A DNA stretch of 57,819 nucleotides from a virus. The stretch's first letter is position 1, and each line of letters starts with the position of its first letter. The translations under genes were made by a program, and so were the position numbers. Under the pieces are notes generated by a model. The model worked only from the letters and a program-made list of their open reading frames with translations, was not told where the DNA came from and searched no databases. The DNA is taken from positions 72,199 to 130,017 of the IMG/VR virus record IMGVR_UViG_3300008110_010000; one strand, given 5' to 3'. Positions 40,084 to 49,247 of this stretch are shown piece by piece.

Positions 40084-41796
40084 ATGGCAGGATTTATAGA
40101 TGATTTTTCACAAAGGAATCCTAATATAGGAAAGATCCTTAAGAGTGTGAGCAAGATAGGAAGCTTCGGAATGGAGTATAAGGATCTTGTTGTGAAAAAT
40201 TCACAGGCCATTGGTGTTTCCGAAGCAATGATGAGGGAAAGAATGGGTCTTACCGATTCAGATGAAGATTTCATTTTTAGTTTGGCTTCTCAAGACACTA
40301 GTAACAGAAAGTATATTGCTTACTTTGATAAAGACTATCCTTTTAAGAGAGAGTTTTTACGCAGGTTTGCTTTAAATGCAGAAATAGAATGGATCCTTGA
40401 TATTCTTGCTGATGAAGCTATAGTTTACGATGATAGAAATTTTTGTTGTAGTCTATCTCTTGTTAATATGGATCTCAAAGAAGATGTTGTTGATTCATTA
40501 AGAGATAACTTTAGAAAAATGTATATCTCCCATGGATTTAATAATGGGATATCCGCTTGGCAATATTTTAGACAGTTTTTAATTGACGGATTTTTATCTT
40601 TCGAAATTGTTTATTCTGATGATGGAAGGCAAATTGTAGGATTTAAAGAATTGGATCCAACATCATTGACCCCGACAACAGAAAGAAACCAGTCGGGGGA
40701 GACGATTCCTATCTGGATTCAATATTATGGAGATAGTACTAGAGAAAGAAGGCTTTACGATTCTCAAGTCATTTATATTTCATTTGCCAAAGGAAATAGC
40801 GCTAGTAGAACTAGTTACTGTGAAAGATTGATACGTTCACATAATCTTTTAAAGATTATGGAGCATACCAGAATTATCTGGAATGTGATGAATGCCTCTT
40901 TCAGAATTAAGATGACAATTCCAGTTGGATCTAGATCTCCACAAAAAGCAAAAGAGACTTTAGGTGAATTGATGACCATGTATAAAGAGGATATCAAATT
41001 AAACACAGAATCAGGCGAACTGAGTGTTAACGGAAGACCCAATTTACAGTTTTATAAAAACTATCTTTTCCCAGTTCAAGGTGGGGAATCTCCTAAGATT
41101 GAGACCATCAATTCTGCTGGACCAAATCTTAATATCATAGATGCTGTTGTATACTTTTTCAATAAGCTTAAGGCAGACTCTAAAATACCTTTTAACAGAT
41201 TTGCTGCTAGATCAGGCGGAACAGTTGGAACTTACAAGATAGGTGCTGAATCTGCTGAAAGAGATGAAATCAGATACAATAAGTTCATTAATAGAATCAG
41301 ATCGATCTATCAAGAGATCATGCTTAAACCTCTTTGGATCCAAATGACGTTAGATCATCCAGAATTGAAAAATGACGCAGTTTTCAGATCTCAGCTAGGT
41401 ATCAAATGGAACTCTGATAATCAATTTGGAGAATCCAAAGAGATTGAACAGCTGATTAAAAAAATAGATTTTATAGCAGGACTTTCAGAAATTAAGGAAA
41501 AGAAAGGCGAGGAAGAAAATCCTTATTTTAGTCAAGACTTCTTAATAGATAAATTCCTCGGATTAACCAACGAGGATCGTAGGGTAAATGAAATCTATAA
41601 GAAGAAAGACGAAGAAGAAAATGCTGAAATTAAGGTTGAAGGGGACGGCGGAGCAGGAGGGGGAGCCTCTATAGAACCTCCTGCAGCAGATACCACAGAA
41701 TCAACTCCGGCGGATGAACCAGAAGCACCCGCAGCAGAGGAGCCGGCAGCTACCCCTGAACCCCCAGCAGAGCCAGCAGCAGCTGAAGCTCCATAA
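40084..41796 (+). CDS. 20: Portal protein gp20 paralogue, copy 2
   Basis: 570 residues, colinear with copy 1: KIGSFGMEYKDLVVKNSQA, YIAYFDKDYPFKREF, DEAIVYDDRNF, GFKELDPTSLTP, MEHTRIIWNVMNASFRI, SPQKAKETL and the matching SGEL-VNGRPN segment. Divergence concentrates in loops (for example after NYLFPV) and in the C-terminal tail, which is Glu/Pro/Ala-rich rather than Lys-rich. Both copies look intact, with no frameshift or lost motif. Two full portals side by side are not typical of T4-like genomes. Confidence 0.93.
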   Translation: MAGFIDDFSQRNPNIGKILKSVSKIGSFGMEYKDLVVKNSQAIGVSEAMMRERMGLTDSDEDFIFSLASQDTSNRKYIAYFDKDYPFKREFLRRFALNAEIEWILDILADEAIVYDDRNFCCSLSLVNMDLKEDVVDSLRDNFRKMYISHGFNNGISAWQYFRQFLIDGFLSFEIVYSDDGRQIVGFKELDPTSLTPTTERNQSGETIPIWIQYYGDSTRERRLYDSQVIYISFAKGNSASRTSYCERLIRSHNLLKIMEHTRIIWNVMNASFRIKMTIPVGSRSPQKAKETLGELMTMYKEDIKLNTESGELSVNGRPNLQFYKNYLFPVQGGESPKIETINSAGPNLNIIDAVVYFFNKLKADSKIPFNRFAARSGGTVGTYKIGAESAERDEIRYNKFINRIRSIYQEIMLKPLWIQMTLDHPELKNDAVFRSQLGIKWNSDNQFGESKEIEQLIKKIDFIAGLSEIKEKKGEEENPYFSQDFLIDKFLGLTNEDRRVNEIYKKKDEEENAEIKVEGDGGAGGGASIEPPAADTTESTPADEPEAPAAEEPAATPEPPAEPAAAEAP

Positions 41797-41807
41797 TACC
41801 TCTTGAA

Positions 41808-41842
41808 ACATTTTTATTAATCGGGGATTTCATGTAAATTTG
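41808..41842 (+). promoter_or_regulatory. Putative early/middle promoter with TCGGGG element
   Basis: ACATTTTTAT, TCGGGG (41821-41826), 8 bases, then TAAATTTG (41835-41842), a perfect TAnnTTTG. The ligase ATG is 20 bases downstream. It marks the switch from late head genes to DNA metabolism. Confidence 0.65.
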
Positions 41843-41862
41843 GTGTTATAAAAAAACATCAA

Positions 41863-43182
41863 ATGAAGAAAGAACTGGAACTCCTTTTAGAAATTGAAAA
41901 CTGCACTGGGGAGGGATCTCAGAAGAAAAAGCAGGAATTAATTTCAAAAAATCTTACACCCGAATTAGAGTATATCCTCTCTATTTGTTTTGATCCTTTT
42001 GTCACTACAAAACTTCACAAGTTAAATTACGAGGATAAGGATTGCAAGGAAAACCCTCAATTATTTCAGGAATTCGTGGATCTTTGTGAGACACTTAAAA
42101 AAGCACCTGCTATAAACGATCATTTAAGGGGCGTAGCTGAACGCTTGGTAGAATCTACTGGTTATCATATAGAACTGAAAAAGGTCTTTGCTAAGGTGCT
42201 TACGAAGCGTATGAACATAGGTATAGGAGCCAAGATGATCAATAAAGCGGTCGGAAAGGAATTAATTCCAGACCCTAGTCTTATGCTTGCGGAGGATGAT
42301 CATAAAGTCCTCGATAAATGGGGGTCTATAGTTTGTGAGGAAAAGTATGACGGAGTTAGAGTTATCTGTGTGGTAGAAAATAAAAATCCAAAATTTTATA
42401 CCAGAGCGTTTAACGAATTAGATTCTAGATTTCTTTCCCGTATAGCAAATCAAATACTAGAACTTTCCCATGGTATAGACGGAATTTTCTTCGACGGGGA
42501 ATTAACTGATTTAGATAGAAAAAGTGTTAGTGGTAAGGTTACCCAGATGATGAAGGGTTCACCAAAGGAGAGCATTGGTGACGATCTACTATTTAATATC
42601 TTTGATGTTGAGCCCACAAAAACTATTAAAGATGGTAAGGGTATCACTGTTTACACTCAAAGAAGGGAACTTCTAGAACAATTTTTTAAGAACAAATCTT
42701 TCGAAAATATTAAGATCGCTCAGAAGTGGGAGGCAAAAACCAAAGACGAATTAATGCCTATCTACGAGCAAATCGTTGCTAATGGGGGAGAGGGTGTGAT
42801 TATGAAAGATCCTACACACTTTTACGAATGCAAAAGATCTAAAAGCTGGATCAAATTCAAGGAGGTTCAAGACTGCGATTTGGTAGTTACTGGTTGGTAT
42901 CCAGGAGAAGGAAAAAGAGAAGGATTTATCGGGGGTTTTATGTGTAAGGATTTATCAGGAGAATATGAAGTTAAGGTTGGATCTGGATTCACGGAACAAG
43001 ATTTGATTGAACTTTCTCGCAACCCTGATGATATAATTGGTAAGGTCGTTGCCATTCAGTATAACGTTCCTATCGAGGATAAGAACGGCAATAAATCTCT
43101 TTTTCTACCCAGATTCATCGAGGTAAGAAACGATAAGAGTGAACCTGAATCATTAGTAGAAAAATTTAGCAAGAAGAAATGA
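41863..43182 (+). CDS. 30: ATP-dependent DNA ligase
   Basis: Nucleotidyltransferase motifs in order: motif I EEKYDGVR (Lys161 as the AMP acceptor), motif III FFDGEL, motif IV GGEGVIMKD and motif V SKSWIKFK. These are followed by an OB-fold with GEGKREGFIGGF. The helical N-terminal DNA-binding domain (about 1-140) is as in T4 gp30. Length 439 vs 487 in T4. It seals nicks during replication and repair. It overlaps the clamp-loader gene by 4 bases and heads a four-gene replication operon. Confidence 0.93.
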   Translation: MKKELELLLEIENCTGEGSQKKKQELISKNLTPELEYILSICFDPFVTTKLHKLNYEDKDCKENPQLFQEFVDLCETLKKAPAINDHLRGVAERLVESTGYHIELKKVFAKVLTKRMNIGIGAKMINKAVGKELIPDPSLMLAEDDHKVLDKWGSIVCEEKYDGVRVICVVENKNPKFYTRAFNELDSRFLSRIANQILELSHGIDGIFFDGELTDLDRKSVSGKVTQMMKGSPKESIGDDLLFNIFDVEPTKTIKDGKGITVYTQRRELLEQFFKNKSFENIKIAQKWEAKTKDELMPIYEQIVANGGEGVIMKDPTHFYECKRSKSWIKFKEVQDCDLVVTGWYPGEGKREGFIGGFMCKDLSGEYEVKVGSGFTEQDLIELSRNPDDIIGKVVAIQYNVPIEDKNGNKSLFLPRFIEVRNDKSEPESLVEKFSKKK

Positions 43183-44123
43183 TAAACATGCTTTTAACAG
43201 AAAAGCTTAGGCCTAAAGAGCTTAAGCACATGATTTTACCAGAGAGGATCAAGGATGCTTTCAAGAACGGTTTACAACAAAACGTATTACTGACTGGATC
43301 TCCAGGATCTGGTAAAACTTCTCTTGCAAAGATTTTGTCTGAAAATTCACCAAGGCTTTTTATCAATGTTTCCGATGAAAGTTCTGTTGATACCGTACGA
43401 GAAAAAATTACAGGATTTTGTTCGACTGTGTCAATCATGAACGACGAAAATCCAACAAAGATCGTGGTTCTTGACGAGTTTGACGGGGCTTCTGATCAAT
43501 TCTACAAAGCACTTAGAGGTGTTATCGAAAAATTTGCCAAGAATACTAGATTCGTAGCAACCTGCAATTGGATCAATAAGGTACCAGATCCGATGAAGAG
43601 TAGATTTGAGGTTTTTGTCTTTGATCCTGTTAACAAGGAAGAAGAGCAGGATCTCAAGGATCAGTGGGAAAAAAGAATAGTACTCATTCTAGGAAAGTTA
43701 GGAATTTCTATCGAGGATAAAGCATTACAATCTTTCGTCAAGAAGTATTATCCTGATATGAGATCAGCTCTGAATTGCATTCAAAGGTGGCAAATTCAAG
43801 GCACAGAAAAAATAACAGATCAGAAGGTATCTGAAACAGCTTGGGACTATGAAGAACTTTATGAAATGCTTTTTCAAAAATTAGACCCTCTTAAAAGTTA
43901 TCAAACAATAGTCGGACAATATTCTAATTCTGTTGGTGAGGTAATGGAATCACTTGGACGAGATTTTATAGAATGGATCAGGGAAAGAAAACCCGAAAAA
44001 ATCTCTATAATTCCTGCTGTTATTATTTTAGTTGCACAACACCAATCCCAAAGACATCAGGTCATCGATCCCGTAGTGAGTCTATTATCACTTTTTTATT
44101 CGATTCAAAAATTAACTCAATAA
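43179..44123 (+). CDS. 44: Sliding-clamp loader large subunit gp44
   Basis: AAA+ ATPase with Walker A GSPGSGKT (40-47), Walker B IVVLDEFDG, sensor 1 ATCNWINK and arginine-finger MKSRFEVF. A C-terminal helical collar follows. Length 314 equals T4 gp44 (319). It would load the phage clamp (gene 45 is not in this window). Starts ATG shortly after ATGATAAAC; overlaps the ligase by 4 bases and the kinase by one (TAATG). T4 also needs gp62; a small candidate lies at 45738. Confidence 0.92.
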   Translation: MINMLLTEKLRPKELKHMILPERIKDAFKNGLQQNVLLTGSPGSGKTSLAKILSENSPRLFINVSDESSVDTVREKITGFCSTVSIMNDENPTKIVVLDEFDGASDQFYKALRGVIEKFAKNTRFVATCNWINKVPDPMKSRFEVFVFDPVNKEEEQDLKDQWEKRIVLILGKLGISIEDKALQSFVKKYYPDMRSALNCIQRWQIQGTEKITDQKVSETAWDYEELYEMLFQKLDPLKSYQTIVGQYSNSVGEVMESLGRDFIEWIRERKPEKISIIPAVIILVAQHQSQRHQVIDPVVSLLSLFYSIQKLTQ

Positions 44124-44602
44124 TGGCTTTTAAGGATAGTAAAATAATTTTAGTTGGTAGAGGAGGATCCGGGAAGGATTTCATGAGAAAAAAGCTCGAA
44201 CAAAGAGGATTTAAATACTGTGTTTCCTATACTAGTCGCCCAAAAAGGGAAACTGAAAAGGAGGGGAGGGATTACTACTTTAGAGACGATACCTTCTTCA
44301 ATAATAACGTTCACAAGTTTTATGAAATAGATGATTTCAATGGATGGAAGTATGGAAGAACTATAGAGGACTTTGAAAAATCCAGTCTTTTGATTATGAC
44401 ACCAAGAGGTGTTGCAAGCATAAAACCAGAGCACAGAAAAAAGTGTTTTATTATTTTCATAGATCCTGACAGAGAAATCCTAAGAAAAAGATTAGCAGAA
44501 AGAAATGATGCAGATAGTGCAGAACGTAGATTAGAGGCTGATGACAGGGATTTTATGGATTTTAAAGACTATGATATTAGAATTAAAAACGAAGACTTTT
44601 AA
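44123..44602 (+). CDS. Guanylate kinase-like (deoxy)nucleoside monophosphate kinase
   Basis: 159 residues. P-loop GRGGSGKD (12-19), SYTSRPKR (35-42, GMP-binding type) and GRDYYF are guanylate kinase signatures. KWGRTIE-like FNGWKYGRTIEDFEK and a C-terminal LID-type RLAERNDADSAERR follow. The frame is open upstream to 43973 but ATG 44123 gives the correct N-terminus. In T4 a dNMP kinase (gene 1) phosphorylates dGMP, dTMP and hm-dCMP; this enzyme could fill that role. Lies in the ligase/clamp-loader operon. Confidence 0.85.
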   Translation: MAFKDSKIILVGRGGSGKDFMRKKLEQRGFKYCVSYTSRPKRETEKEGRDYYFRDDTFFNNNVHKFYEIDDFNGWKYGRTIEDFEKSSLLIMTPRGVASIKPEHRKKCFIIFIDPDREILRKRLAERNDADSAERRLEADDRDFMDFKDYDIRIKNEDF

Positions 44603-44604
44603 TT

Positions 44605-45738
44605 ATGATAAGTGTTATAATAGACGGTAATTACCTATTCCACAAGACGTTTGCTATATTTTCCGATTTTGGATCCAAGCAACCTGGAGAGGTACTTTCT
44701 AGCCCTGCTGAACAGGGAATGTTTATGAGAAAGATCATTACAGATCTTTGCTATTCTTTAAACCAGCTTCCGATTACGGGACATGTTATTTTTTGTAAGG
44801 ACTCTAGATCCTGGAGAAAAGACCTCAAAATAGAAAGGGTTGATTACAAAGGTTCTAGAATTAAGGACGAGAAGGTAGATTGGGGTTCTTTCTTCGATCT
44901 TATGGACGAATTTGGGAAATTTCTAGAAATGAATGGATACGTTTACTCCAAATCCCCAGGAGCAGAGGGTGACGATCTTCTCTGGTTTTGGAACGAAAAA
45001 CTCAAAGAAATAGGTCACAATGTTGTGGTTTTTTCTGGTGATAAAGACAGTCACCAGTTAGTAGAATCAACAGATAATAGATGGACGATATGCTGGAATG
45101 CAAATTCTAAGAACAATAAGATATTTTGTGGCAATGGATGGAAAAATAATTTCATTGATAAGGAAGAGGAAGCTTCTATTTTCAATCTGGATTTTGTAAA
45201 AGACACAGAAAAAGAGAAAATGATTAAAATTTGCTCTTCCGCAACTTTAGAAGAAATTGACACAAAAAAATTAACATTTGAAAAAATCCTTACAGGAGAT
45301 GCTAAGGATGATGTACCAAGTGTATTTTCTTATGAAAAAACCCCAGGTAAGATTTTTAAGCTAACTAAGACTAAGGCGGAATCAATCTATGAGCATTATA
45401 AGAAATCCGGATGGGGAAATTCAAATCTGGAAGATGTGTGGAAGGATGAAGAATTTTTGGATTGGATATCCGGATATGTTTTAAGGAGCATGGCATATAC
45501 TGATACTGCATCTAACAGAAAAGAGGTAGCAAAAAACTACTCTGAGAATGCACAATTGGTTTGGTTATCAGATCAGGTTATACCAGAAAAGGTTTTGGCT
45601 GATATGGAATTTTCTTTTGTTTCCAATAAGCCAGAAATTAAGTCAGTGTTGACTGATAAGAAAAATATGATCGGGAGATCCAGATGGGATTCTTATGAAG
45701 CACCTTCTGCTTTTAACCCATTTAAGAGCTTTAGATAA
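44605..45738 (+). CDS. rnh: T4-type RNase H / 5' nuclease (FEN-like)
   Basis: 377 residues. VIIDGNYLFHK gives the first Asp, the acidic helix GAEGDDLLWFWNEKL and the strand VVVFSGDKDSHQLV are the FEN metal site. TGDAKDDVPSVF (about 232-243) is the helix-hairpin-helix region with further acidic ligands. T4 RNase H is 305 aa. It removes RNA primers and flaps during lagging-strand synthesis together with the ligase and clamp system encoded next to it. Confidence 0.9.
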   Translation: MISVIIDGNYLFHKTFAIFSDFGSKQPGEVLSSPAEQGMFMRKIITDLCYSLNQLPITGHVIFCKDSRSWRKDLKIERVDYKGSRIKDEKVDWGSFFDLMDEFGKFLEMNGYVYSKSPGAEGDDLLWFWNEKLKEIGHNVVVFSGDKDSHQLVESTDNRWTICWNANSKNNKIFCGNGWKNNFIDKEEEASIFNLDFVKDTEKEKMIKICSSATLEEIDTKKLTFEKILTGDAKDDVPSVFSYEKTPGKIFKLTKTKAESIYEHYKKSGWGNSNLEDVWKDEEFLDWISGYVLRSMAYTDTASNRKEVAKNYSENAQLVWLSDQVIPEKVLADMEFSFVSNKPEIKSVLTDKKNMIGRSRWDSYEAPSAFNPFKSFR

Positions 45739-46136
45739 TGGAACTTTTTGACATTTTAAAATCATTTTTCTCGGAAAAGGACTGGGAGGAAGTCTCTAAA
45801 CATGATAAGTCTAGAAATTTTTTCATGATAAATCGGATCATGTCAATATCCTTTCCCCTACAGGCAAATGCTTTTAACAATACCAAAGTAGATCCAGTTC
45901 CTGTTATAGATTTTTGGAAAGCAACTTTGAATCAAAAATATAAAGCTACGCCAGGATGGTTCTTCACATCAACCAAGAAAAAAGATAAAAAGGAGATATT
46001 TAACCCCTCAGATGAGGTCTCTTCCTTTATAAAGCACAAATACGAAATATCGGATAGAGAAATCAAAGAGCTTAGTCAATACTATCCGCAGGAATTTAAA
46101 TCCTTCTGCAAGTCAATAGAAGAACTGCTTTCTTAA
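45738..46136 (+). CDS. Hypothetical replication-operon protein, possible gp62-like
   Basis: 132 residues. FMINRIMSISFPLQANAFNN, VPVIDFWKATLNQKY and TPGWFFTSTKKKDKKEI give a helical N-terminal half and a basic loop. Overlaps RNase H by one base at the end of the ligase/clamp-loader operon. T4 gp62 (small clamp-loader subunit) would be expected near gp44, so this is a positional candidate only. No convincing similarity. Confidence 0.45.
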   Translation: MELFDILKSFFSEKDWEEVSKHDKSRNFFMINRIMSISFPLQANAFNNTKVDPVPVIDFWKATLNQKYKATPGWFFTSTKKKDKKEIFNPSDEVSSFIKHKYEISDREIKELSQYYPQEFKSFCKSIEELLS

Positions 46137-46156
46137 ATATGCTTATTCTTTCTGTG

Positions 46157-46164
46157 GATATATA
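46157..46164 (+). promoter_or_regulatory. Late-promoter-like box (GATATATA)
   Basis: Exact GATATATA within TTCTGTG-box-A, the same flank as at 28701; 19 bases before the ATG at 46184. Confidence 0.6.
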
Positions 46165-46183
46165 AGAAAAGTATCCACCAAGA

Positions 46184-48700
46184 ATGAAAGAATTAAGGCA
46201 ATATACCAGTGCTATTCAGTCAGTTTCATCCTCTCAGCAAAAGGATTTAACCACAGATCAAAATTTCCAGCAACTGTCTGGTGCAATAAACGATCTGCAA
46301 GAAGCATTCGGGATAAAAATAGCTGACCCCTATCCAGAGTTCAATAACTCTACGCAGGGACAATTTTTTCTTAAACTTGTAAAATCTGACCTCATCCAAC
46401 TTCCAGCTACCGGTCCAGTTAAAATAGGATTGGATGGAAATAACGGCGGAATTACAGGAGCTTCTATAGCAGTTACAAATAACGTTTTTGTTGGCGGAGA
46501 TATAGAACTTTACAACAAGAATGGTACAGGTGGAGCAGTTAGATTTAGGGTTGACAGAAATAGTGCAATCACAAAACCTCCTGTCCCAGGAGAGGTTAGA
46601 TTCGTCGGAAATAATTTCCAAGGATATATTTTCCAGGGGGAGGTTGCTTCTTCGTTTACATTTGAAATACTTTCAGGATCAACGGGTGGAACCATAACAG
46701 TAGCTTTAGATGCAGTAAATATAGCAACTGCTACATGGCAAGGTACACCATATCAAACTGCACAAAAGATAGTTTCTGAAATACTTTCCCTCCAGGGAAC
46801 ACTTAGTGATCCAAACGTAAAAGCATCTTCACATATAGGGAACGTGACTATAGAATCTGTTCCGGGTTATGCTAGTTCTTTTAATGGATCAGATATCACA
46901 ATAACAGTTTCTAATATTGTAACAGACGTAACATCTGGTGAAATGTTAGGTGGTATAGATGGATCTACTGAGTGGGTAAATTTTTCAGGATATGTTGGAT
47001 CAACAGGTCCAACTGGTCCTACAGGAGCAACAGGATCTGTTGGTGCTACTGGACCAGCAGGAGGATCTTCAGGAACAGCGGGATCTTCCGGAAGTTCGGG
47101 GAGTTCTGGATCTATGGGAACATCAGGATCTTCAGGGACATCTGGACAAAATGGGTCATCTGGAACATCCGGACAATCTGGATCCTCTGGCACTTCAGGC
47201 GGCGATGGCCCTTCTGGACCTCCTGGTGCTAATGGAACATCTGGGGTTAACGGATCATCAGGAACCTCCGGATCTTCGGGAAGATCTGGAATGGATGGTT
47301 CACATGGAACTTCCGGGTCTACTGGTACATCTGGATCTACCGGAACTTCAGGGGTAAACGGATCCTCAGGATCGACGGGAACCTCTGGATCATCAGGAAC
47401 CTCCGGATCATCAGGAGCTTCTGGAACATCAGGGTCGACGGGAACTTCTGGATCTTCTGGATCTATGGGAACTTCAGGAACTGCGGGACTTAATGGGGAC
47501 AGATATGCAACAGGAGCATCTAGTTATGATGTAACGCACAATACCGCTTCTGCCATAACTCTTAGCCAATCTTTAGTAGGAACTTCAGTATATTTTAATA
47601 CGGAAGAATTTGATCTTTCATATACAGTAGCACAAAATGTTGTCGTTGCGGTAGATGAGGATAATTGGATAGCAGGTATTATCCAATCTTTCGATGGACC
47701 AAATGGATATGCTGACATTTTAGTAAATGATGTTGAGGGAACCTCAACATACGGTACTTCACAGGAATGGTTCATGAACTTGGATGGGTCAGTAGGACCC
47801 GCGGGATCTGCAGGTAGTTCAGGATCATCAGGAACTTCGGGTTCTTCAGGAAGATCTGGATCTTCTGGATCTACTGGTACATCAGGTTCTTCAGGAACAT
47901 CTGGATCATCAGGAACCTCTGGATCATCAGGAACCTCTGGATCTACTGGTACATCAGGTTCTTCAGGAACATCTGGATCATCAGGAACCTCCGGATCTAC
48001 TGGTACATCAGGTTCTTCGGGAACATCTGGATCATCGGGGGAAAATGGATCATCAGGAACCTCTGGATCATCAGGAACCTCCGGATCCTCTGGGGCAAAC
48101 GGAGCACCAGGTTCTTCTGGGACATCTGGATCCTCTGGGGCAAACGGAGCACCAGGTTCTTCTGGGACATCTGGATCCTCTGGGGCAAACGGAGCACCAG
48201 GTTCTTCTGGGACATCTGGAGTAGGTGGAGCTTCTGGGACAGCAACAGAGGTTGCATTCTTTACAGCTGGAACCACATTAGGGTCCGATTCTGGTCTATA
48301 CTGGGATAACACAAATAAAAGATTAAGTATAGGTGCAGGAACCAATCCAACACATCCTTTAGAGGTAGACGGAAACGTTTCTAATATTTCAATCTATGCT
48401 AGCCATGATGTTGCAGCTTTCTCAGATATTTCGGTTAAAGAGGATGTTCAGGTTATCGGAAATGCAATAGAAAAAATAAAGCAAATCAGAGGAGTAACTT
48501 TCATAAGAAAAGATTCTGAAGATAAAAGTAGAAGAGCGGGTGTTATCGCTCAAGAGGTAGAAAAGGTTATGCCAGAGGTTGTTTCAACTAAAGAAGACGG
48601 AACACTAATGGTAGCATATGGTAACCTTGTTTCGTTGCTTATTGAGGCAATAAAAGAGCAGCAAGAAGAGATTGAAATCCTTAAGGCAAAATTAAAATAA
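46184..48700 (+). CDS. Collagen-like tail fibre with S74 intramolecular chaperone
   Basis: 838 residues. The N-terminal 265 residues are strand-rich (VFVGGDIELYNKNGTGGAV, then PGEVRFVGNNFQGYIF). Two blocks of Gly-x-y repeats, mainly GTSG/GSSG/GSTG, lie at about 272-437 and 540-688 around a central beta domain. After LYWDNTNKRLSIG comes an endosialidase-type chaperone (about 744-838), beginning FSDISVKEDV, with AGVIAQEVEKVMPEVV, then a coiled coil. In the S74 family the chaperone trimerises and cleaves itself off at the Ser of S-D-x-x-K. Probably a side or long tail fibre. Confidence 0.88.
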   Translation: MKELRQYTSAIQSVSSSQQKDLTTDQNFQQLSGAINDLQEAFGIKIADPYPEFNNSTQGQFFLKLVKSDLIQLPATGPVKIGLDGNNGGITGASIAVTNNVFVGGDIELYNKNGTGGAVRFRVDRNSAITKPPVPGEVRFVGNNFQGYIFQGEVASSFTFEILSGSTGGTITVALDAVNIATATWQGTPYQTAQKIVSEILSLQGTLSDPNVKASSHIGNVTIESVPGYASSFNGSDITITVSNIVTDVTSGEMLGGIDGSTEWVNFSGYVGSTGPTGPTGATGSVGATGPAGGSSGTAGSSGSSGSSGSMGTSGSSGTSGQNGSSGTSGQSGSSGTSGGDGPSGPPGANGTSGVNGSSGTSGSSGRSGMDGSHGTSGSTGTSGSTGTSGVNGSSGSTGTSGSSGTSGSSGASGTSGSTGTSGSSGSMGTSGTAGLNGDRYATGASSYDVTHNTASAITLSQSLVGTSVYFNTEEFDLSYTVAQNVVVAVDEDNWIAGIIQSFDGPNGYADILVNDVEGTSTYGTSQEWFMNLDGSVGPAGSAGSSGSSGTSGSSGRSGSSGSTGTSGSSGTSGSSGTSGSSGTSGSTGTSGSSGTSGSSGTSGSTGTSGSSGTSGSSGENGSSGTSGSSGTSGSSGANGAPGSSGTSGSSGANGAPGSSGTSGSSGANGAPGSSGTSGVGGASGTATEVAFFTAGTTLGSDSGLYWDNTNKRLSIGAGTNPTHPLEVDGNVSNISIYASHDVAAFSDISVKEDVQVIGNAIEKIKQIRGVTFIRKDSEDKSRRAGVIAQEVEKVMPEVVSTKEDGTLMVAYGNLVSLLIEAIKEQQEEIEILKAKLK
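48083..48217 (+). repeat. Three perfect tandem 45-bp copies
   Basis: The unit begins GGATCCTCTGGGGCAAACGG and ends GGGACATCT, copied at 48083, 48128 and 48173 without a mismatch. In frame it encodes GSSGANGAPGSSGTS-type triplets, so copy number can change without breaking the fibre frame. Identity indicates recent duplication. Confidence 0.95.
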
Positions 48701-48701
48701 G

Positions 48702-49247
48702 ATGATTAAAAATATGCCTAAATTGAGCGAAGTTGACAAGAGACTAGTACAGAGTGTTATTAACTCAATTGATTGGGATCAAATAGCAAAATTCTATAGG
48801 ATTCTAAACAAAAAAATAGGATATGAACAGGTTAAAATAAAAGGTATTTCCAGAGACGAAAAAGTAACTCCAGAATCTGTAAAGGAAGAGCTCAATAAAG
48901 TTTTGGAATATATTATAGAAAACGATTTACCCGAAATGACTTATGGAAATTGGGTAATAGTATGGACTAACGGTGAATGGGAGATCTCACAGACTATAGA
49001 TTCATCGGATATGGAAGGAGAAAAAGAAGAAATTGACATTCCTATAATGGAATCTACCTTACACGTGCATTTTGTCCCTCAAAGTGTTACTGTGAAGGAG
49101 GAAATAGATATTCCTGAAAACTTTTTTGAGATAGACGATTCAGTTCTACTAGAGGGTAGACTAAAACAGTGCATAGAGCAGGAAGATTATATTTTAGCTG
49201 GAAAAATTAGAGACGTAATAGAGGAATTAAATAAGAGAAAGAAATGA
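48702..49247 (+). CDS. Protein with C-terminal UVR-type motif
   Basis: 181 residues. The last 35 residues (LLEGRLKQCIEQEDYILAGK IRDVIEEL) match the UVR motif of UvrB/UvrC (L--L--AIE-EDYE-AA-LRD-I), which mediates protein contact. The remainder is a helical N-terminus and a Trp-containing strand pair (NWVIVWTNGEWEIS). Not a UvrB or UvrC; many phage proteins carry this motif alone. Starts 1 base after the fibre stop and overlaps the next gene by 4 bases. Confidence 0.6.
   Translation: MIKNMPKLSEVDKRLVQSVINSIDWDQIAKFYRILNKKIGYEQVKIKGISRDEKVTPESVKEELNKVLEYIIENDLPEMTYGNWVIVWTNGEWEISQTIDSSDMEGEKEEIDIPIMESTLHVHFVPQSVTVKEEIDIPENFFEIDDSVLLEGRLKQCIEQEDYILAGKIRDVIEELNKRKK

Noticed and set aside
48083-48217. 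CRISPR-like tandem repeats
   Set aside because: Repeats are directly adjacent with no unique spacers, in frame within a fibre gene.
47524-48345. Long reverse-strand open frame rich in Pro/Asp/Glu opposite the fibre repeats
   Set aside because: It mirrors the GTSGSSG codons on the other strand; composition is purely that of the repeat and it has no start context.
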